In this document: positions 17,241 through 26,087 of the stretch, piece after piece
Layout of the letters: each line of letters starts with the position of its first letter
How positions within the stretch are numbered: the stretch's first letter is position 1
Assembly: GCA_024689005.1 (NCBI GenBank)
Contig: JAILDU010000038.1
Span: 1-32,834, forward strand
Length of the DNA: 32,834 nucleotides
Reading direction: 5' to 3'
Origin: Paludibacteraceae bacterium
GTDB taxonomy: Bacteria; Bacteroidota; Bacteroidia; Bacteroidales; Paludibacteraceae
Made by a program: the position numbers and the translations under genes
Notes under the pieces: model-generated
What the model saw: the letters and a program-made list of their open reading frames with translations, nothing else
What the model was told of the DNA's origin: nothing
Database searches by the model: none

Positions 17241-17905
17241 TGTTTACCGAGTTTGAAACGATAGATACTATATGCAGGCAAGCATGCCGTTACGATGAGA
17301 AGTGCAATGAGCCACGGAGTCATTCGTACGTAAGATGCCGGTTGTGAAGACAGAAAGCAGAGTGCGACGAGCGGAACTCCAATGAGGAGATTGACGCATC
17401 GTATCCGCCATTGTGGCTCGAGAATAATCCACGTAGTGATACTATAAGCAATCAGTCCGCCTAAGTACCACGGCAGGCAAGTGAGCCAAGTGCGTGTGAC
17501 GAGTTCACGCGGTAACCAGAATTGTTGTGTGATAGCCATGACCGCTGCGTCAGTAGCAAACAGGACGGAGAGTCCGGCAATGCCGCAAAGAAGCATAAGA
17601 CCGATGCTGAGCGTGTAATCAATAGGCAGATGAAGCGTGAGTCTGATGCGCTTGTTCTGCATCTCCGGCAACCATTGACAAAGAGCGATGCAAACGCCGG
17701 TAACAAGTGGCAAGTACATCATTGTGTTGATCATTAGAACATCACGGCCTATCATGGTAGCCCATGTTTCTACGACACCGGAGGTGTGAAGAGTAGAGCG
17801 GAGCGACAGAAGCAAATAGGAGACAAGTCCGATATGTATCAAAAGAGCCAAGCCCCAATAGAGACGTAGTTTGAGCCACTCCTTATAAAATATAGCATTC
17901 AACAT
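17237..17905 (-). CDS. ABC transporter permease, ABC-2-like
   Basis: A 222-residue membrane protein with about six hydrophobic segments (LALLIHIGLVSYLLLSL, MYLPLVTGVCIALCQWL, LMLLCGIAGLSVLFATDAAV, YLGGLIAYSITTWIIL and two near the end). The N-terminal FYKEWLKLR motif is typical of ABC-2 export permeases. It sits 11 bases after the ATPase gene and overlaps the DUF4857 gene by 4 bases, so the three form one transporter operon. Direction and substrate are not determined; the ABC-2 form usually acts in export or in membrane-complex assembly. Confidence 0.75.
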   Translation of the reverse strand: MLNAIFYKEWLKLRLYWGLALLIHIGLVSYLLLSLRSTLHTSGVVETWATMIGRDVLMINTMMYLPLVTGVCIALCQWLPEMQNKRIRLTLHLPIDYTLSIGLMLLCGIAGLSVLFATDAAVMAITQQFWLPRELVTRTWLTCLPWYLGGLIAYSITTWIILEPQWRIRCVNLLIGVPLVALCFLSSQPASYVRMTPWLIALLIVTACLPAYSIYRFKLGKQ

Positions 17906-17916
17906 ATTGTCAGAAA

Positions 17917-18633
17917 TTAGTATTTACCCGTCAGGTCAATAAAGGTGTCTTCGAGTGTTTTACCCGGACTCATCAGTTCGCTGACAGGGCATTGCTTGAG
18001 GATGCGTCCGTAGTCCATAATGATGCAGTCGTCCACCAGTTTTTCCAGGTCTTGGATGATATGCGAAGTGAGGAAGACTGTTTTGTTGCCGCGTTTGCAG
18101 AAGTCACGCAGATACTCGACGAACAGGCGTCTATAGCCCGGATCGAGTCCCAAGGAGAAGTCATCGAGGATGAGCAATTCAGGGTCTTGAGCCATGAGCA
18201 ATCCAAGCGCCACCTGCGAGCGCTGCCCGTTAGACATCTGACTAAGCGACTGATAATCTTTTACTTTTAGCAGTCGCATAAGCTCGTAATACGCGTTTTT
18301 GTTCCAGCGTGGGAAGAACGGAGCATAGAAACGTTCGATCTGTTCGATGGTCATGAACGGATATTGTACGTGACCTTCGAGCAACAAGCCTATCCGCGCT
18401 CTTTCTCGTGCCGGCATAGTGCGTGTGTCGTAGCCGAGCAATCGGCACGAACCGGCGTGAGGTTGGATAAAGCCGGAGAGAATGTTGATAGTAGTGGTTT
18501 TGCCGGTGCCGTTCTTACCGAGCAGTCCTAAGATGCGTCCGCGTGGTACTGAGAAAGACAAGTCCCTGTAGATGAGTCTTTTGCCGTAGTAGTGCGTCAC
18601 GTGGTCGTATTCTATAACAGAGTCATTAGTCAT
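17917..18633 (-). CDS. ABC transporter ATP-binding protein
   Basis: A 238-residue ATPase that powers the adjacent permease. Walker A is GKNGTGKTT (residues 39-47), the signature is MSNGQRSQVALGLL, Walker B is ELLILDDF, the D-loop is SLGLDP, and the switch histidine is in FLTSHIIQDLEKL. The residue after the Walker B aspartate is Asp instead of the usual catalytic Glu, a substitution I believe recurs in this Bacteroidota subgroup. ATG 18633 (MTNDSVIEYDHVTHYYGKR) is chosen because the promoter at 18657-18687 lies inside the upstream open extension. It is the first gene of the ABC-permease-DUF4857 operon. Confidence 0.92.
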   Translation of the reverse strand: MTNDSVIEYDHVTHYYGKRLIYRDLSFSVPRGRILGLLGKNGTGKTTTINILSGFIQPHAGSCRLLGYDTRTMPARERARIGLLLEGHVQYPFMTIEQIERFYAPFFPRWNKNAYYELMRLLKVKDYQSLSQMSNGQRSQVALGLLMAQDPELLILDDFSLGLDPGYRRLFVEYLRDFCKRGNKTVFLTSHIIQDLEKLVDDCIIMDYGRILKQCPVSELMSPGKTLEDTFIDLTGKY

Positions 18634-18656
18634 AGTAGATTTACAAAAAACGAGTG

Positions 18657-18687
18657 CAAAGGTAGCAAAAATAAGGCATTCCCGCAA
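18657..18687 (-). promoter_or_regulatory. Promoter of the ABC/DUF4857 operon
   Basis: On the minus strand TTG (18687-18685), 20 bases, TACCTTTG (18664-18657), 23 bases before ATG 18633. The palindrome at 18702-18719 lies 37 bases upstream of the -7 box. Confidence 0.75.
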
Positions 18688-18701
18688 CAGAGAACTCCAA
18701 A

Positions 18702-18719
18702 ATCACAACAAATGGTGAT
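18702..18719. promoter_or_regulatory. Palindromic operator, site 4
   Basis: ATCACAACAAATGGTGAT: half-sites ATCAC and GTGAT with 8 bases between, the same geometry as the other sites. It lies upstream of the ABC operon promoter, in the 320-base divergent region shared with the TonB operon. The rest of that region (18720-18847) holds no gene that I can see. Confidence 0.55.
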
Positions 18720-18847
18720 AGACGGATGGGGCGGTATGACTATGTTTGGGGATGGGTTGGTATGGTTCCAAGAGACAACTTTTCTAGTATAAGACAATTG
18801 ATAATAATGGGTAATGTGGAGTGTTTATGGGTGCTAATGATGTTGTG

Positions 18848-18865
18848 ATACCCATAATGTGGTAT
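18848..18865. promoter_or_regulatory. Palindromic operator, site 2
   Basis: ATACCCATAATGTGGTAT: half-sites ATACC and GGTAT with 8 bases between, 76 bases upstream of the TonB-unit -7 box. An additional inverted repeat, TATGGGT (18826-18832) / ACCCATA (18850-18856), overlaps its left half. Confidence 0.6.
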
Positions 18866-18918
18866 TAGAAAAAAAGAAAACGGGAAAAGAGGCGTTGCTA
18901 ATTCACAACATTACGGGA

Positions 18919-18949
18919 TTGTGCATGTGGCGGAAAAGCAGTACTTTTG
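18919..18949 (+). promoter_or_regulatory. Promoter of the TonB/DUF4876/DUF6850 unit (shared type)
   Basis: TTG at 18919, 20 bases, TACTTTTG at 18942-18949. The preceding bases ACATTACGGGATTG are identical to those at the methyltransferase promoter, and AAAGCAGTACTTTTGCACCG matches the promoter at 26057. Confidence 0.8.
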
Positions 18950-18953
18950 CACC

Positions 18954-21476
18954 GTGAATAAGAGGATAGAAATAATCTGTAGTTTATTGTTGTTTCAGGG
19001 GGCGGTGCTTCATGCATCGCCGCCTGATTGTTTAGTATTAGATAGCGCTCAACAGGTATTGTTGGATAGTTTGGAACGAATGTTCACACTTCAGGAAGTT
19101 GTGGTGACAGCCAAAGAGGTGACGAACAGCAGTAGTGCAAGTATCATTGGCAAAGAAGCCATGGAACATCTGCAACCGTCATCCTTTACCGACTTGACGA
19201 ATATGCTTCCTGGTGCGAGCATCAAAGATCCAAACCTGACTAATTGCAATACGATTCATTTGCGCGAAGCGTGCGACGGGACGAGTAATGACCAATATTC
19301 GACGAGTTCGCTCGGGACGGGATTTGTTATAGACGGTGCTCCAATGAGTACAGACGCTAACATGCAGTATATACAAGGCGGCACGAGTAATCAAGACGAT
19401 TCGCGCGCGTGTGTTAATAAAGGAGTGGACATGCGTACGATATCTACCGATGATATTGAAAAAGTGGAGATCATACGCGGCGTGGCCAATGCGGAGTACG
19501 GCGATATAACATCCGGATTAGTGAAGATAGAACGCACAACAAAGCCGACTCCCTGGCGCGCCCGATTTAAAGCCGACGGCTTTAGTAAGTTGTTCTTTGT
19601 GGGCAAAGGAGTGGGGTGGAACGAAGAAGCAACCGTGCTTAATTTTGCTTTGGATTATCTCAACGCGAAAGCAGATCCGACCAATACGCTGGAGAATTAT
19701 CAGCGTATAACGGGTTCGGTGCGCTTGCAACAACAATGGAAGGCCGAAGACTATCGAATCAAGTGGCAAAGCAATCTGGACTATACAGGCAGTATAGATG
19801 CAGAGAAAGTGGACCCGGATATCCATTACAATCGTGAGGACAGTTACCGAAGCGAGTATCACAAGGCATCGTGGAGCAATAGTATACAATATTCGAACGC
19901 GTCTCAAGAGTGGTGGAGCGCGTCCGTGCAAGCGAATGTGTCGGCAGAACGAGACAGAATAGTACAATCCAGGTTTGTGCAACTGACCACTCCCGTGCAA
20001 CCCGCCATAGACAATATGCAGGAAGGAAACGCGACGGTCGAACTGCTGCCATATCAGTACGTGGCACATCATTCAGTGGAGGGATTGCCGGTAAATATAT
20101 TTGTTCGTCCCAAGGCGCAGTTCTATTTCGATACATGGCTGCTGAAGCACAAAGCAGGTGTCGGCGTAGAATGGAAATACGACAAGAACTATGGCAACGG
20201 GCAGGTCTATGATATGCGTCGCCCGCTGAACTACCAGACGGCTTTTCGCCCGCGTGCGTACTATGATATACCGGCCGGCAATCAGTTGGGGTGGTACATA
20301 CAAGATGAGATACAGTTACCCGTGTGTGAAATGCTTTCGTTTGATTTGTCTGTCGGTTTGCGCGGAGCTTCGTTGCTCGGAATAGACAAGACGTACGCGA
20401 TGCATGGCAAGTGTTATCTGGATCCTCGAGCCAACCTGACGATGAATATCCCTGTAAAGAAGGGCCATGTTCACATAGGCGCTTCGGTCGGTCAGCACAC
20501 CAAGATGCCGACGCTGCTGATGCTGTATCCGAATAGGTTGTATTTTGATCTGAAATCATCGGAACTGACAGTAACTCAGAAAGATACAGTGATGAATATC
20601 TATACGCGCATAGTCAATCCGATAAATTTTGATCTTCGTCCTGCGCGCAATCTGAAATGGGAAGTGCGTGCCGGCTTGGAGATAGATAAGCACAATCTGA
20701 ATATCACATATTTTCGCGAGAATATGGATGACGGCTTTCGGTCGTGGGTGCAATGTGAGCCTGTGCACTATTATATTGTGGCCGGCGAAGAGCGCTACGA
20801 CTATACTCGTCTGATGACATATTCCATACCGCTGAACGGAAGCAGCATAAAAAAGCAGGGTGTGGAGTGGCAATACCAAAGTCCGCGAATAGAGACTATT
20901 CACACACGCTTTACCATCAATGGGGCATGGCTGCGCACGGAATACCAAAACTCGGTATCGATGTTCTCTGCCGGCAACCTGACTGCAGTAGTGAACGGCA
21001 AAGCAGTCAGCGACCGCTATATAGGATTGTACGACTGGAATGATGGTACGATACGCGAAAATGTTAATACGAATATCATAGCCGATGTGCATATTCCGAA
21101 GATAGGTTTGACGGTCAGCGCGACATTTGAATTGTGCTGGATGATGGCCACTCAAACAATGGTGAAGAACGGTGTTCCGACTTCTTATATGGACGCTGAA
21201 GACGGGCTGTTGCACCCATATACGGAAGCTGATTATACGGATTCGATGTTGCAGCATTTGGTTTTTACATACAATAAAGACTCATTTCGCCGTCGTGTAG
21301 AACCCTTTGCCGGATACCTCAATCTGCGTGTGCAAAAGAGTGTGACAAAATATGCCAACATAGCATTTTATGTCAATCGACTGCTGGATTACATGCCTGA
21401 TTATGATGTGGATGGTGTTACTGTTCATCGAAATGTCAGCTCGTATTTCGGCATGGAGATAAATTTACATATATAA
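18954..21476 (+). CDS. TonB-dependent outer-membrane receptor
   Basis: Energy-coupled outer-membrane channel for a scarce, tightly bound ligand. It has a signal peptide (NKRIEIICSLLLFQGAVLHA), then the Bacteroidota pre-plug sequence LQEVVVTAKE, a plug domain (about residues 60-190, with FTDLTNMLPGASIKDP, GFVIDGAPM and DDIEKVEIIRGVANAEYGD), and a long beta-barrel ending in YFGMEINLHI. There is no carboxypeptidase-regulatory domain and no SusD partner, which favours a metal chelate, haem or cofactor over a glycan. The promoter ends at 18949, so the upstream ATG 18921 is untranscribed; GTG 18954 gives the signal peptide and 840 residues. Downstream are DUF4876 and DUF6850-like genes in the same unit. 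Confidence 0.9.
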   Translation: MNKRIEIICSLLLFQGAVLHASPPDCLVLDSAQQVLLDSLERMFTLQEVVVTAKEVTNSSSASIIGKEAMEHLQPSSFTDLTNMLPGASIKDPNLTNCNTIHLREACDGTSNDQYSTSSLGTGFVIDGAPMSTDANMQYIQGGTSNQDDSRACVNKGVDMRTISTDDIEKVEIIRGVANAEYGDITSGLVKIERTTKPTPWRARFKADGFSKLFFVGKGVGWNEEATVLNFALDYLNAKADPTNTLENYQRITGSVRLQQQWKAEDYRIKWQSNLDYTGSIDAEKVDPDIHYNREDSYRSEYHKASWSNSIQYSNASQEWWSASVQANVSAERDRIVQSRFVQLTTPVQPAIDNMQEGNATVELLPYQYVAHHSVEGLPVNIFVRPKAQFYFDTWLLKHKAGVGVEWKYDKNYGNGQVYDMRRPLNYQTAFRPRAYYDIPAGNQLGWYIQDEIQLPVCEMLSFDLSVGLRGASLLGIDKTYAMHGKCYLDPRANLTMNIPVKKGHVHIGASVGQHTKMPTLLMLYPNRLYFDLKSSELTVTQKDTVMNIYTRIVNPINFDLRPARNLKWEVRAGLEIDKHNLNITYFRENMDDGFRSWVQCEPVHYYIVAGEERYDYTRLMTYSIPLNGSSIKKQGVEWQYQSPRIETIHTRFTINGAWLRTEYQNSVSMFSAGNLTAVVNGKAVSDRYIGLYDWNDGTIRENVNTNIIADVHIPKIGLTVSATFELCWMMATQTMVKNGVPTSYMDAEDGLLHPYTEADYTDSMLQHLVFTYNKDSFRRRVEPFAGYLNLRVQKSVTKYANIAFYVNRLLDYMPDYDVDGVTVHRNVSSYFGMEINLHI

Positions 21477-21516
21477 AATATAAAAAACAACTTTATTTAT
21501 TAACAACATTATTATT

Positions 21517-22749
21517 ATGAGAAATTATACAATCTATTCAATTGTTTTGTTCGCCGTGCTAATGCTCGCGGCATGTCATCCGGAAAAGAACAATCCCAAA
21601 CAAACAGTCAAGCACGATGTGGCAGTAACGATCTTGTTGCCAGACACGACTTTTTCGGGAATAAGCGATGCAGTTCTTACTGTAAAAAATATCAACCTGA
21701 ATACGTCGCAGACCTTTAGTACTGCTAATCGAGTGGACGATACGACTCTGGTATACAATATCCGTTTGGAGGAAGGTTTCTATGATTTCACGTTCTCGCA
21801 AGAAGTGCTTCTCAATCGCCTGGAAGTCAAACTGAAGACGTATTGCCGCAATGTCAGTATAACCGAGACATGTGACGTTCCGGCAATGCGTACCACAATA
21901 GTCTATCCGACGAAAGATTTCGTTATCGCTGAAGTCTATTTCTCGGGTAGCATCACTCCTGAGGGGAAGCAGTATAACGGCGATAAGTACTTTGTGCTAT
22001 ATAATAATTCGGACAGTGTGCTTTATGCAGATGGTTTGGTATTGGTGGAGTCAGAGTATATGACTGTTCGTAAGGAAGATGTTACTCCGGATATGATGGA
22101 TAGCGCTATGACGATAGATGCCATTTATCGTGTCGGCGGCAATGGCAAACAGCATCCTGTGGCTCCCGGTAAGACTTTCCTTATCGTTGACAATGCTATT
22201 GACCATCGAACAATCAACAGCAATTCGTTTGACTTAAGCCAGGCTGACGTGGAATGGTATGACGAGTCCACTAATGCATATGTGACGGATATAGATAATC
22301 CGGAAGTAGAGAATATGGAGAAGATCTATTGCTATACATTGACTATTTGGGTACCTCACAACCAAGGTCACAAGGCTTTTGCCATCGGCAGAATACCGGC
22401 CGAACAATATCTGCAGGACTATTTCTTCAAGTACGACTACCAATTGGTAACTGATGCGGGTACATTTGATATGTCAAGCACAGCCTATTTATTCCCTAAC
22501 GAATGGATAATTGATGCTGTTAATACGGCTCCTGCAACTACCTATCAATGGCAAGTGACGGCAGATTATATTGATGCGGGCTATACGTACGTAGCTGATT
22601 ACGGGCAGGACAAGACCCGTTATGGCAAAAGCGTAAGACGTAAGCAATATATGGACGATAGAGGAGTGAAGCGTTTGCAGGATACGAACAACTCGACGGA
22701 AGATTTTCTGACCGCTCAACAAGCAGACCCGTATTATTTCCATGATTAA
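21517..22749 (+). CDS. DUF4876 domain-containing lipoprotein
   Basis: A 410-residue lipoprotein: signal peptide with lipobox MLAAC (Cys 20), then a beta-sandwich-like N-terminal part (about 30-125) and a DUF4876-type domain (VIAEVYFSGSITPEGKQYNG, KYFVLYNNSDSVLYADGLVL, then PVAPGKTFLIVDNAIDH). Such proteins regularly sit next to a TonB receptor and are probably its surface partner, perhaps in ligand capture; no function has been shown that I know of. It is 40 bases after the receptor gene with no separate promoter, and its last 8 bases overlap the next gene. Confidence 0.82.
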   Translation: MRNYTIYSIVLFAVLMLAACHPEKNNPKQTVKHDVAVTILLPDTTFSGISDAVLTVKNINLNTSQTFSTANRVDDTTLVYNIRLEEGFYDFTFSQEVLLNRLEVKLKTYCRNVSITETCDVPAMRTTIVYPTKDFVIAEVYFSGSITPEGKQYNGDKYFVLYNNSDSVLYADGLVLVESEYMTVRKEDVTPDMMDSAMTIDAIYRVGGNGKQHPVAPGKTFLIVDNAIDHRTINSNSFDLSQADVEWYDESTNAYVTDIDNPEVENMEKIYCYTLTIWVPHNQGHKAFAIGRIPAEQYLQDYFFKYDYQLVTDAGTFDMSSTAYLFPNEWIIDAVNTAPATTYQWQVTADYIDAGYTYVADYGQDKTRYGKSVRRKQYMDDRGVKRLQDTNNSTEDFLTAQQADPYYFHD

Positions 22750-23953
22750 ATTACTATTAATACTGACGACACTATTGACAGACTCCGCGTCAACAGAAGC
22801 ATATATAAACGGAAATTATGGTCAAAGCACAATGTCGGTGGACGGCGTGCAGCAAGCCGGTTTCTGCATCGGAGCCAAATCAATATATGACATGGACTCT
22901 GTTCACCGTGTTTTCGGCGAGGCATCCTATAGTTGGATGCACTCGCTTGAAAACCGTTGGGTGGAGAATAATGACCGCAGTATGTTGTACCCGTATCTGA
23001 CAGTGGACACTATAGGCGGGCCGCTACGCACAGAGTCGTATTACTTTCGCGGTGGGTATAGAATGCTTAGGCAGCATGTGATGTGGCATGCTGCATTGCA
23101 GTTTCGTGCAGAACAGAGTTATCGCTCCGTAGATCCGCGTCCCAAGAACAAAGTGGCGGATATTCGTGTGGATGCGTCTGTGGCGTATAGGTGGAATAAC
23201 TATGCGTTTGGTGTGGCGTTGCAGGGTGGGCGATATAAGCAGAGCAACGCTATCAAGTTCTACTCCGAATTGGGCGAAGCTATTATCTTTCATATGATTG
23301 CCCCCGGAGTGGACTATAGTCGTTTTGCCGGGAGCCAGAAGTTGAGTTATTATCACGGTTACACGGCGGGTGTACATTTGTACTGTATGCCTCACGCCAA
23401 AGGATGGATTGCAGCAATAGACTATGACAGAATGCGTGTAACCAAAGAATTGCACGACAATACCTATATCCCTTTGTCTTCGTTGAGCACGCATTCCCTG
23501 TCAGGACAAGTCGGATATGCAGATCTCTGTTGGCGCGTCTTGGCTGCAGGAGGAGTGATATATCGCATAGGCCGTCAACATCTGTATGGAGAGGTGAATG
23601 GCAGTTATTATACTCCGCTATCTATTGTAAATAATTATGATGAGCGTCAATATTTCTTCGGTGCCAATGCCGATTATTCTATAGGACTTCCTCTCGGCAA
23701 AATAACCATGAAAGCTGCCCTGCATTATCTGTTGAAATCTATTTCTTCACCGGAAGACAAGGATATGTTTGCCGAATTGTCCGGTTATATGCGCTCCAAC
23801 ATCTGTTCCGGCGAATTGTCTTTGCGTTATGCTTTTCCTATCAAGAGCAGATATTCGTGGTTTGTTGAGCCGGCGGCTTCTATGCGCTATTACACGAATA
23901 CGGCCCGCCATAGTTGGCAGGCCGCACTCCATACAGGAATTACTTTTTATTAA
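22742..23953 (+). CDS. DUF6850-like outer-membrane beta-barrel protein
   Basis: A 403-residue predicted outer-membrane barrel: a short signal peptide (MIKLLLILTTLLTDSAST), then alternating amphipathic strands throughout (for example GEASYSWMHS, YYFRGGYRML, LYGEVNGSYYTPL) and a C-terminus ending in an aromatic residue (HTGITFY), as expected for a barrel. I associate it with the DUF6850 family, which co-occurs with DUF4876. It overlaps the DUF4876 gene by 8 bases, so the two are co-translated. Its role is unknown; it may be a companion channel or assembly partner of the receptor. It is convergent with the lipoprotein gene, 10 bases away. Confidence 0.72.
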   Translation: MIKLLLILTTLLTDSASTEAYINGNYGQSTMSVDGVQQAGFCIGAKSIYDMDSVHRVFGEASYSWMHSLENRWVENNDRSMLYPYLTVDTIGGPLRTESYYFRGGYRMLRQHVMWHAALQFRAEQSYRSVDPRPKNKVADIRVDASVAYRWNNYAFGVALQGGRYKQSNAIKFYSELGEAIIFHMIAPGVDYSRFAGSQKLSYYHGYTAGVHLYCMPHAKGWIAAIDYDRMRVTKELHDNTYIPLSSLSTHSLSGQVGYADLCWRVLAAGGVIYRIGRQHLYGEVNGSYYTPLSIVNNYDERQYFFGANADYSIGLPLGKITMKAALHYLLKSISSPEDKDMFAELSGYMRSNICSGELSLRYAFPIKSRYSWFVEPAASMRYYTNTARHSWQAALHTGITFY

Positions 23954-23963
23954 CCCAATTAAA

Positions 23964-24419
23964 TCATTCCGTTAGGATTTCGTAGCTCAGAGCATCCATA
24001 TAGTACTTGCGTACGCTGGCGCATACATCGCAAGCTTCTCCTTCTGAATGTTTATGCTCTTCTGTGGCTGTTTGTGTTGCGCTGCTGGTAGCTTCCGGTT
24101 GTGGTTGTACTTCCATAGCGCGCAGAACTCCCTTTATGCGCAGGGTATTGTTGACGCATTCTCCGGCAAAGGAGTCGAAGCATGCAGCATTGGCACGAAT
24201 GAACTCGCCCTCTTCGCTACTGCGCAAGAATGCTTTCTTTCCGCCATGTTTGCAAAGGTGCATGCACAAACCTTCTACATAGATGGTGTCTCCCACCAAT
24301 GAATCACCTTGTGCATAGACTTGATCAACCGAATATATAGTCGGTTGTTCTGATTTGGTTTGTTGGCAGGCTGTTAACGCCATCAACGCAGCTGCCATCA
24401 TCAATAGAATTTTTTTCAT
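23964..24419 (-). CDS. Cys/His-rich lipoprotein, possibly OB-fold
   Basis: A 151-residue lipoprotein (lipobox ALTAC, Cys 18). The central domain (about residues 28-105) reads like a small OB-fold (DTIYVEGLCMHLCKHGGKKA ... NTLRIKGVLRAMEV). Possible metal ligands cluster at C52, H54, C56 and H58, at C80 and C88, and in the C-terminal stretch H122, H124, C130, C133 (EHKHSEGEACDVCASV). This suggests binding of a soft or transition metal, but that is inference. It follows the secreted-protein gene after one base and so shares the operator-controlled promoter at 26057-26087. I do not have a firm family name for it. Confidence 0.65.
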   Translation of the reverse strand: MKKILLMMAAALMALTACQQTKSEQPTIYSVDQVYAQGDSLVGDTIYVEGLCMHLCKHGGKKAFLRSSEEGEFIRANAACFDSFAGECVNNTLRIKGVLRAMEVQPQPEATSSATQTATEEHKHSEGEACDVCASVRKYYMDALSYEILTE

Positions 24420-24420
24420 A

Positions 24421-26001
24421 TTACTTTACTTTTGACCCGGTTACTGTGTATATGTCATCGTTGCTCAGGATATACACATTCCCGTTGTTGATTTGTTTGT
24501 TAATGTTTTGTTTCTGCTCATGTGCAGCAGGAGCTGGTGTAGCTGTTTTGTTGATCACTTTCTGTGATACTACCAAGCCGCGGAAAGCAGAAGTGTTAAA
24601 GTTTATGCTATTGTCAGCCGAGAGCGTATTTACGCCCTTGATATAAGCGGTGTAGATGAGGTTGTCCCCGTGAAAAGCAGCCCCGCGTGTGGTTGTCATG
24701 GAAGCGGTATTGATTAAGCCGATACGTGAACCAAGCTTCAGATTTCCGTCCATGGCTTGCAAAAAGATGCGGTCGCCGGTTGCAGTCCAATCGTAGTAAT
24801 AAGCATAGAGACTGTCGCCCTTAGCGAGTAATCCGTCGGTTTGGAAGCAACAGATGCCGGTTCCATCCTTCATCATCAATCCTCGTGTAGCAGTATTGCT
24901 GTTCAAGTCATATTTGACCACGAAAGCTGCATTTTGCTTAGTCTCATTATTCAATGCGCCATCGGCAGTGGTGATTCCTCCCATGTAGAACCCGCTGATA
25001 TAGAGCGCACTGTCGGTAGCCACAATGCCATAAGTCGTCATGCTGTTTTTGCCACCGGATGTATAACCTTCTATTACATGAATAGCCGAACCTGTTAGGT
25101 CTGTGTTTGCTTCGAAGACAGCAATGTTGTTTAAGGCATTTGGAACGGCAACAGAGGCTGAACCCAGTGTCAAGGTGTTGGCAGTAGTACCCTTGAAATT
25201 AGAAACGAGATACAGTTTGCTGTTGGCATAGACGAGTTTGGCTGTGGATGAGGTCAGCGATACACCATCTGTGAGCAATGCACCTTTGTATGCGCCGGAG
25301 GCATTGAATTTCATAATTGCCAAGCACGCACCTGCCTCGCTCGGAGCCAACTCTGTTCCGGCTACAGACACTTTGCTCTTCAGTCTGGCAAGAACATAAT
25401 AGTCGGTTCCGTCTGTTACAATATTATTGAACGCGATACCATCTGTTTTGCCTGTTTCCGCTTGCTCAATCTTGGTGAGAATAGCCGGTTTGCCATTGGC
25501 AGCTATTTTAAGCAACAATCCATACTGCGTCTTCGGCTGTTCGTATTTGGCCGTATTAGCAGGGGTGTAATGGCTGGCAAAAGAAATGACACTGGCCTGC
25601 GACTGATGGGCTGTTGCTGCAACTAACATTCCACCATCTGCCAACGCCAAACCGGCATGTGACTTGAATTGTCCATCGTTGCTGACTACCATCCATTGCA
25701 CATCTCCTGCTTCGTTCAGTTTGATAAAGAACGGGGCTGTGTTCGTGTTGGATTGGTTCTCCTTGAATGCTACTGTTGCAACGGTGTCGTCCATTACAAT
25801 CGCGTGCGGATCCATTCCCACTGAACCGATGGTTCCGTGTAGAAAAATGTCTCCTGCTTCGTTCACCTGTACATTCTCATAACAAGTGGTACCCACTTCT
25901 ATGCTGTTCAGCGGTTCCACTACGTCATACCAATTGATGCTCTCCTGAGCCATCAACGTTGCGCTGAACGCCAGCGCTGCGACAAAGAAAATCTTTTTCA
26001 T
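24421..26001 (-). CDS. Secreted beta-propeller-like protein with short T9SS-type tail
   Basis: A 526-residue exported protein. The signal peptide is MKKIFFVAALAFSATLMAQ. The body consists of repeated strand-rich blocks of about 50-60 residues (NEAGDIFLHGTIGSVGMDPH, NEAGDVQWMVVSNDGQF, and DYYVLARLKSK-type units), suggesting a beta-propeller. After a Lys/Gln-rich linker it ends in NNGNVYILSNDDIYTVTGSKVK, similar in kind to the tail of the LRR protein at 2-1066 and probably a type IX secretion or surface-anchoring signal. It is first in a two-gene unit with the Cys/His-rich lipoprotein. Its promoter has the palindrome and extended sequence shared with the TonB and methyltransferase units. The function is unknown. 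Confidence 0.7.
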   Translation of the reverse strand: MKKIFFVAALAFSATLMAQESINWYDVVEPLNSIEVGTTCYENVQVNEAGDIFLHGTIGSVGMDPHAIVMDDTVATVAFKENQSNTNTAPFFIKLNEAGDVQWMVVSNDGQFKSHAGLALADGGMLVAATAHQSQASVISFASHYTPANTAKYEQPKTQYGLLLKIAANGKPAILTKIEQAETGKTDGIAFNNIVTDGTDYYVLARLKSKVSVAGTELAPSEAGACLAIMKFNASGAYKGALLTDGVSLTSSTAKLVYANSKLYLVSNFKGTTANTLTLGSASVAVPNALNNIAVFEANTDLTGSAIHVIEGYTSGGKNSMTTYGIVATDSALYISGFYMGGITTADGALNNETKQNAAFVVKYDLNSNTATRGLMMKDGTGICCFQTDGLLAKGDSLYAYYYDWTATGDRIFLQAMDGNLKLGSRIGLINTASMTTTRGAAFHGDNLIYTAYIKGVNTLSADNSINFNTSAFRGLVVSQKVINKTATPAPAAHEQKQNINKQINNGNVYILSNDDIYTVTGSKVK

Positions 26002-26056
26002 ACTTTTGCAAAATAAATTATAGAACTAATACTTTTTTCGTTGTTTTTTGACGGTG

Positions 26057-26087
26057 CAAAAGTACTGCTTTTTTGTGATATGGGCAA
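26057..26087 (-). promoter_or_regulatory. Promoter of the secreted-protein/lipoprotein unit (shared type)
   Basis: On the minus strand TTG (26087-26085), 20 bases, TACTTTTG (26064-26057). It carries ACATTTGGGGATTG before the spacer and AAAGCAGTACTTTTGCACCG at the end, matching the promoters at 15475 and 18919. Confidence 0.8.

Noticed and set aside
19759..20559. 266-codon minus-strand frame within the TonB receptor gene
   Set aside because: Antisense shadow with no recognisable motif; the receptor frame is strongly supported.
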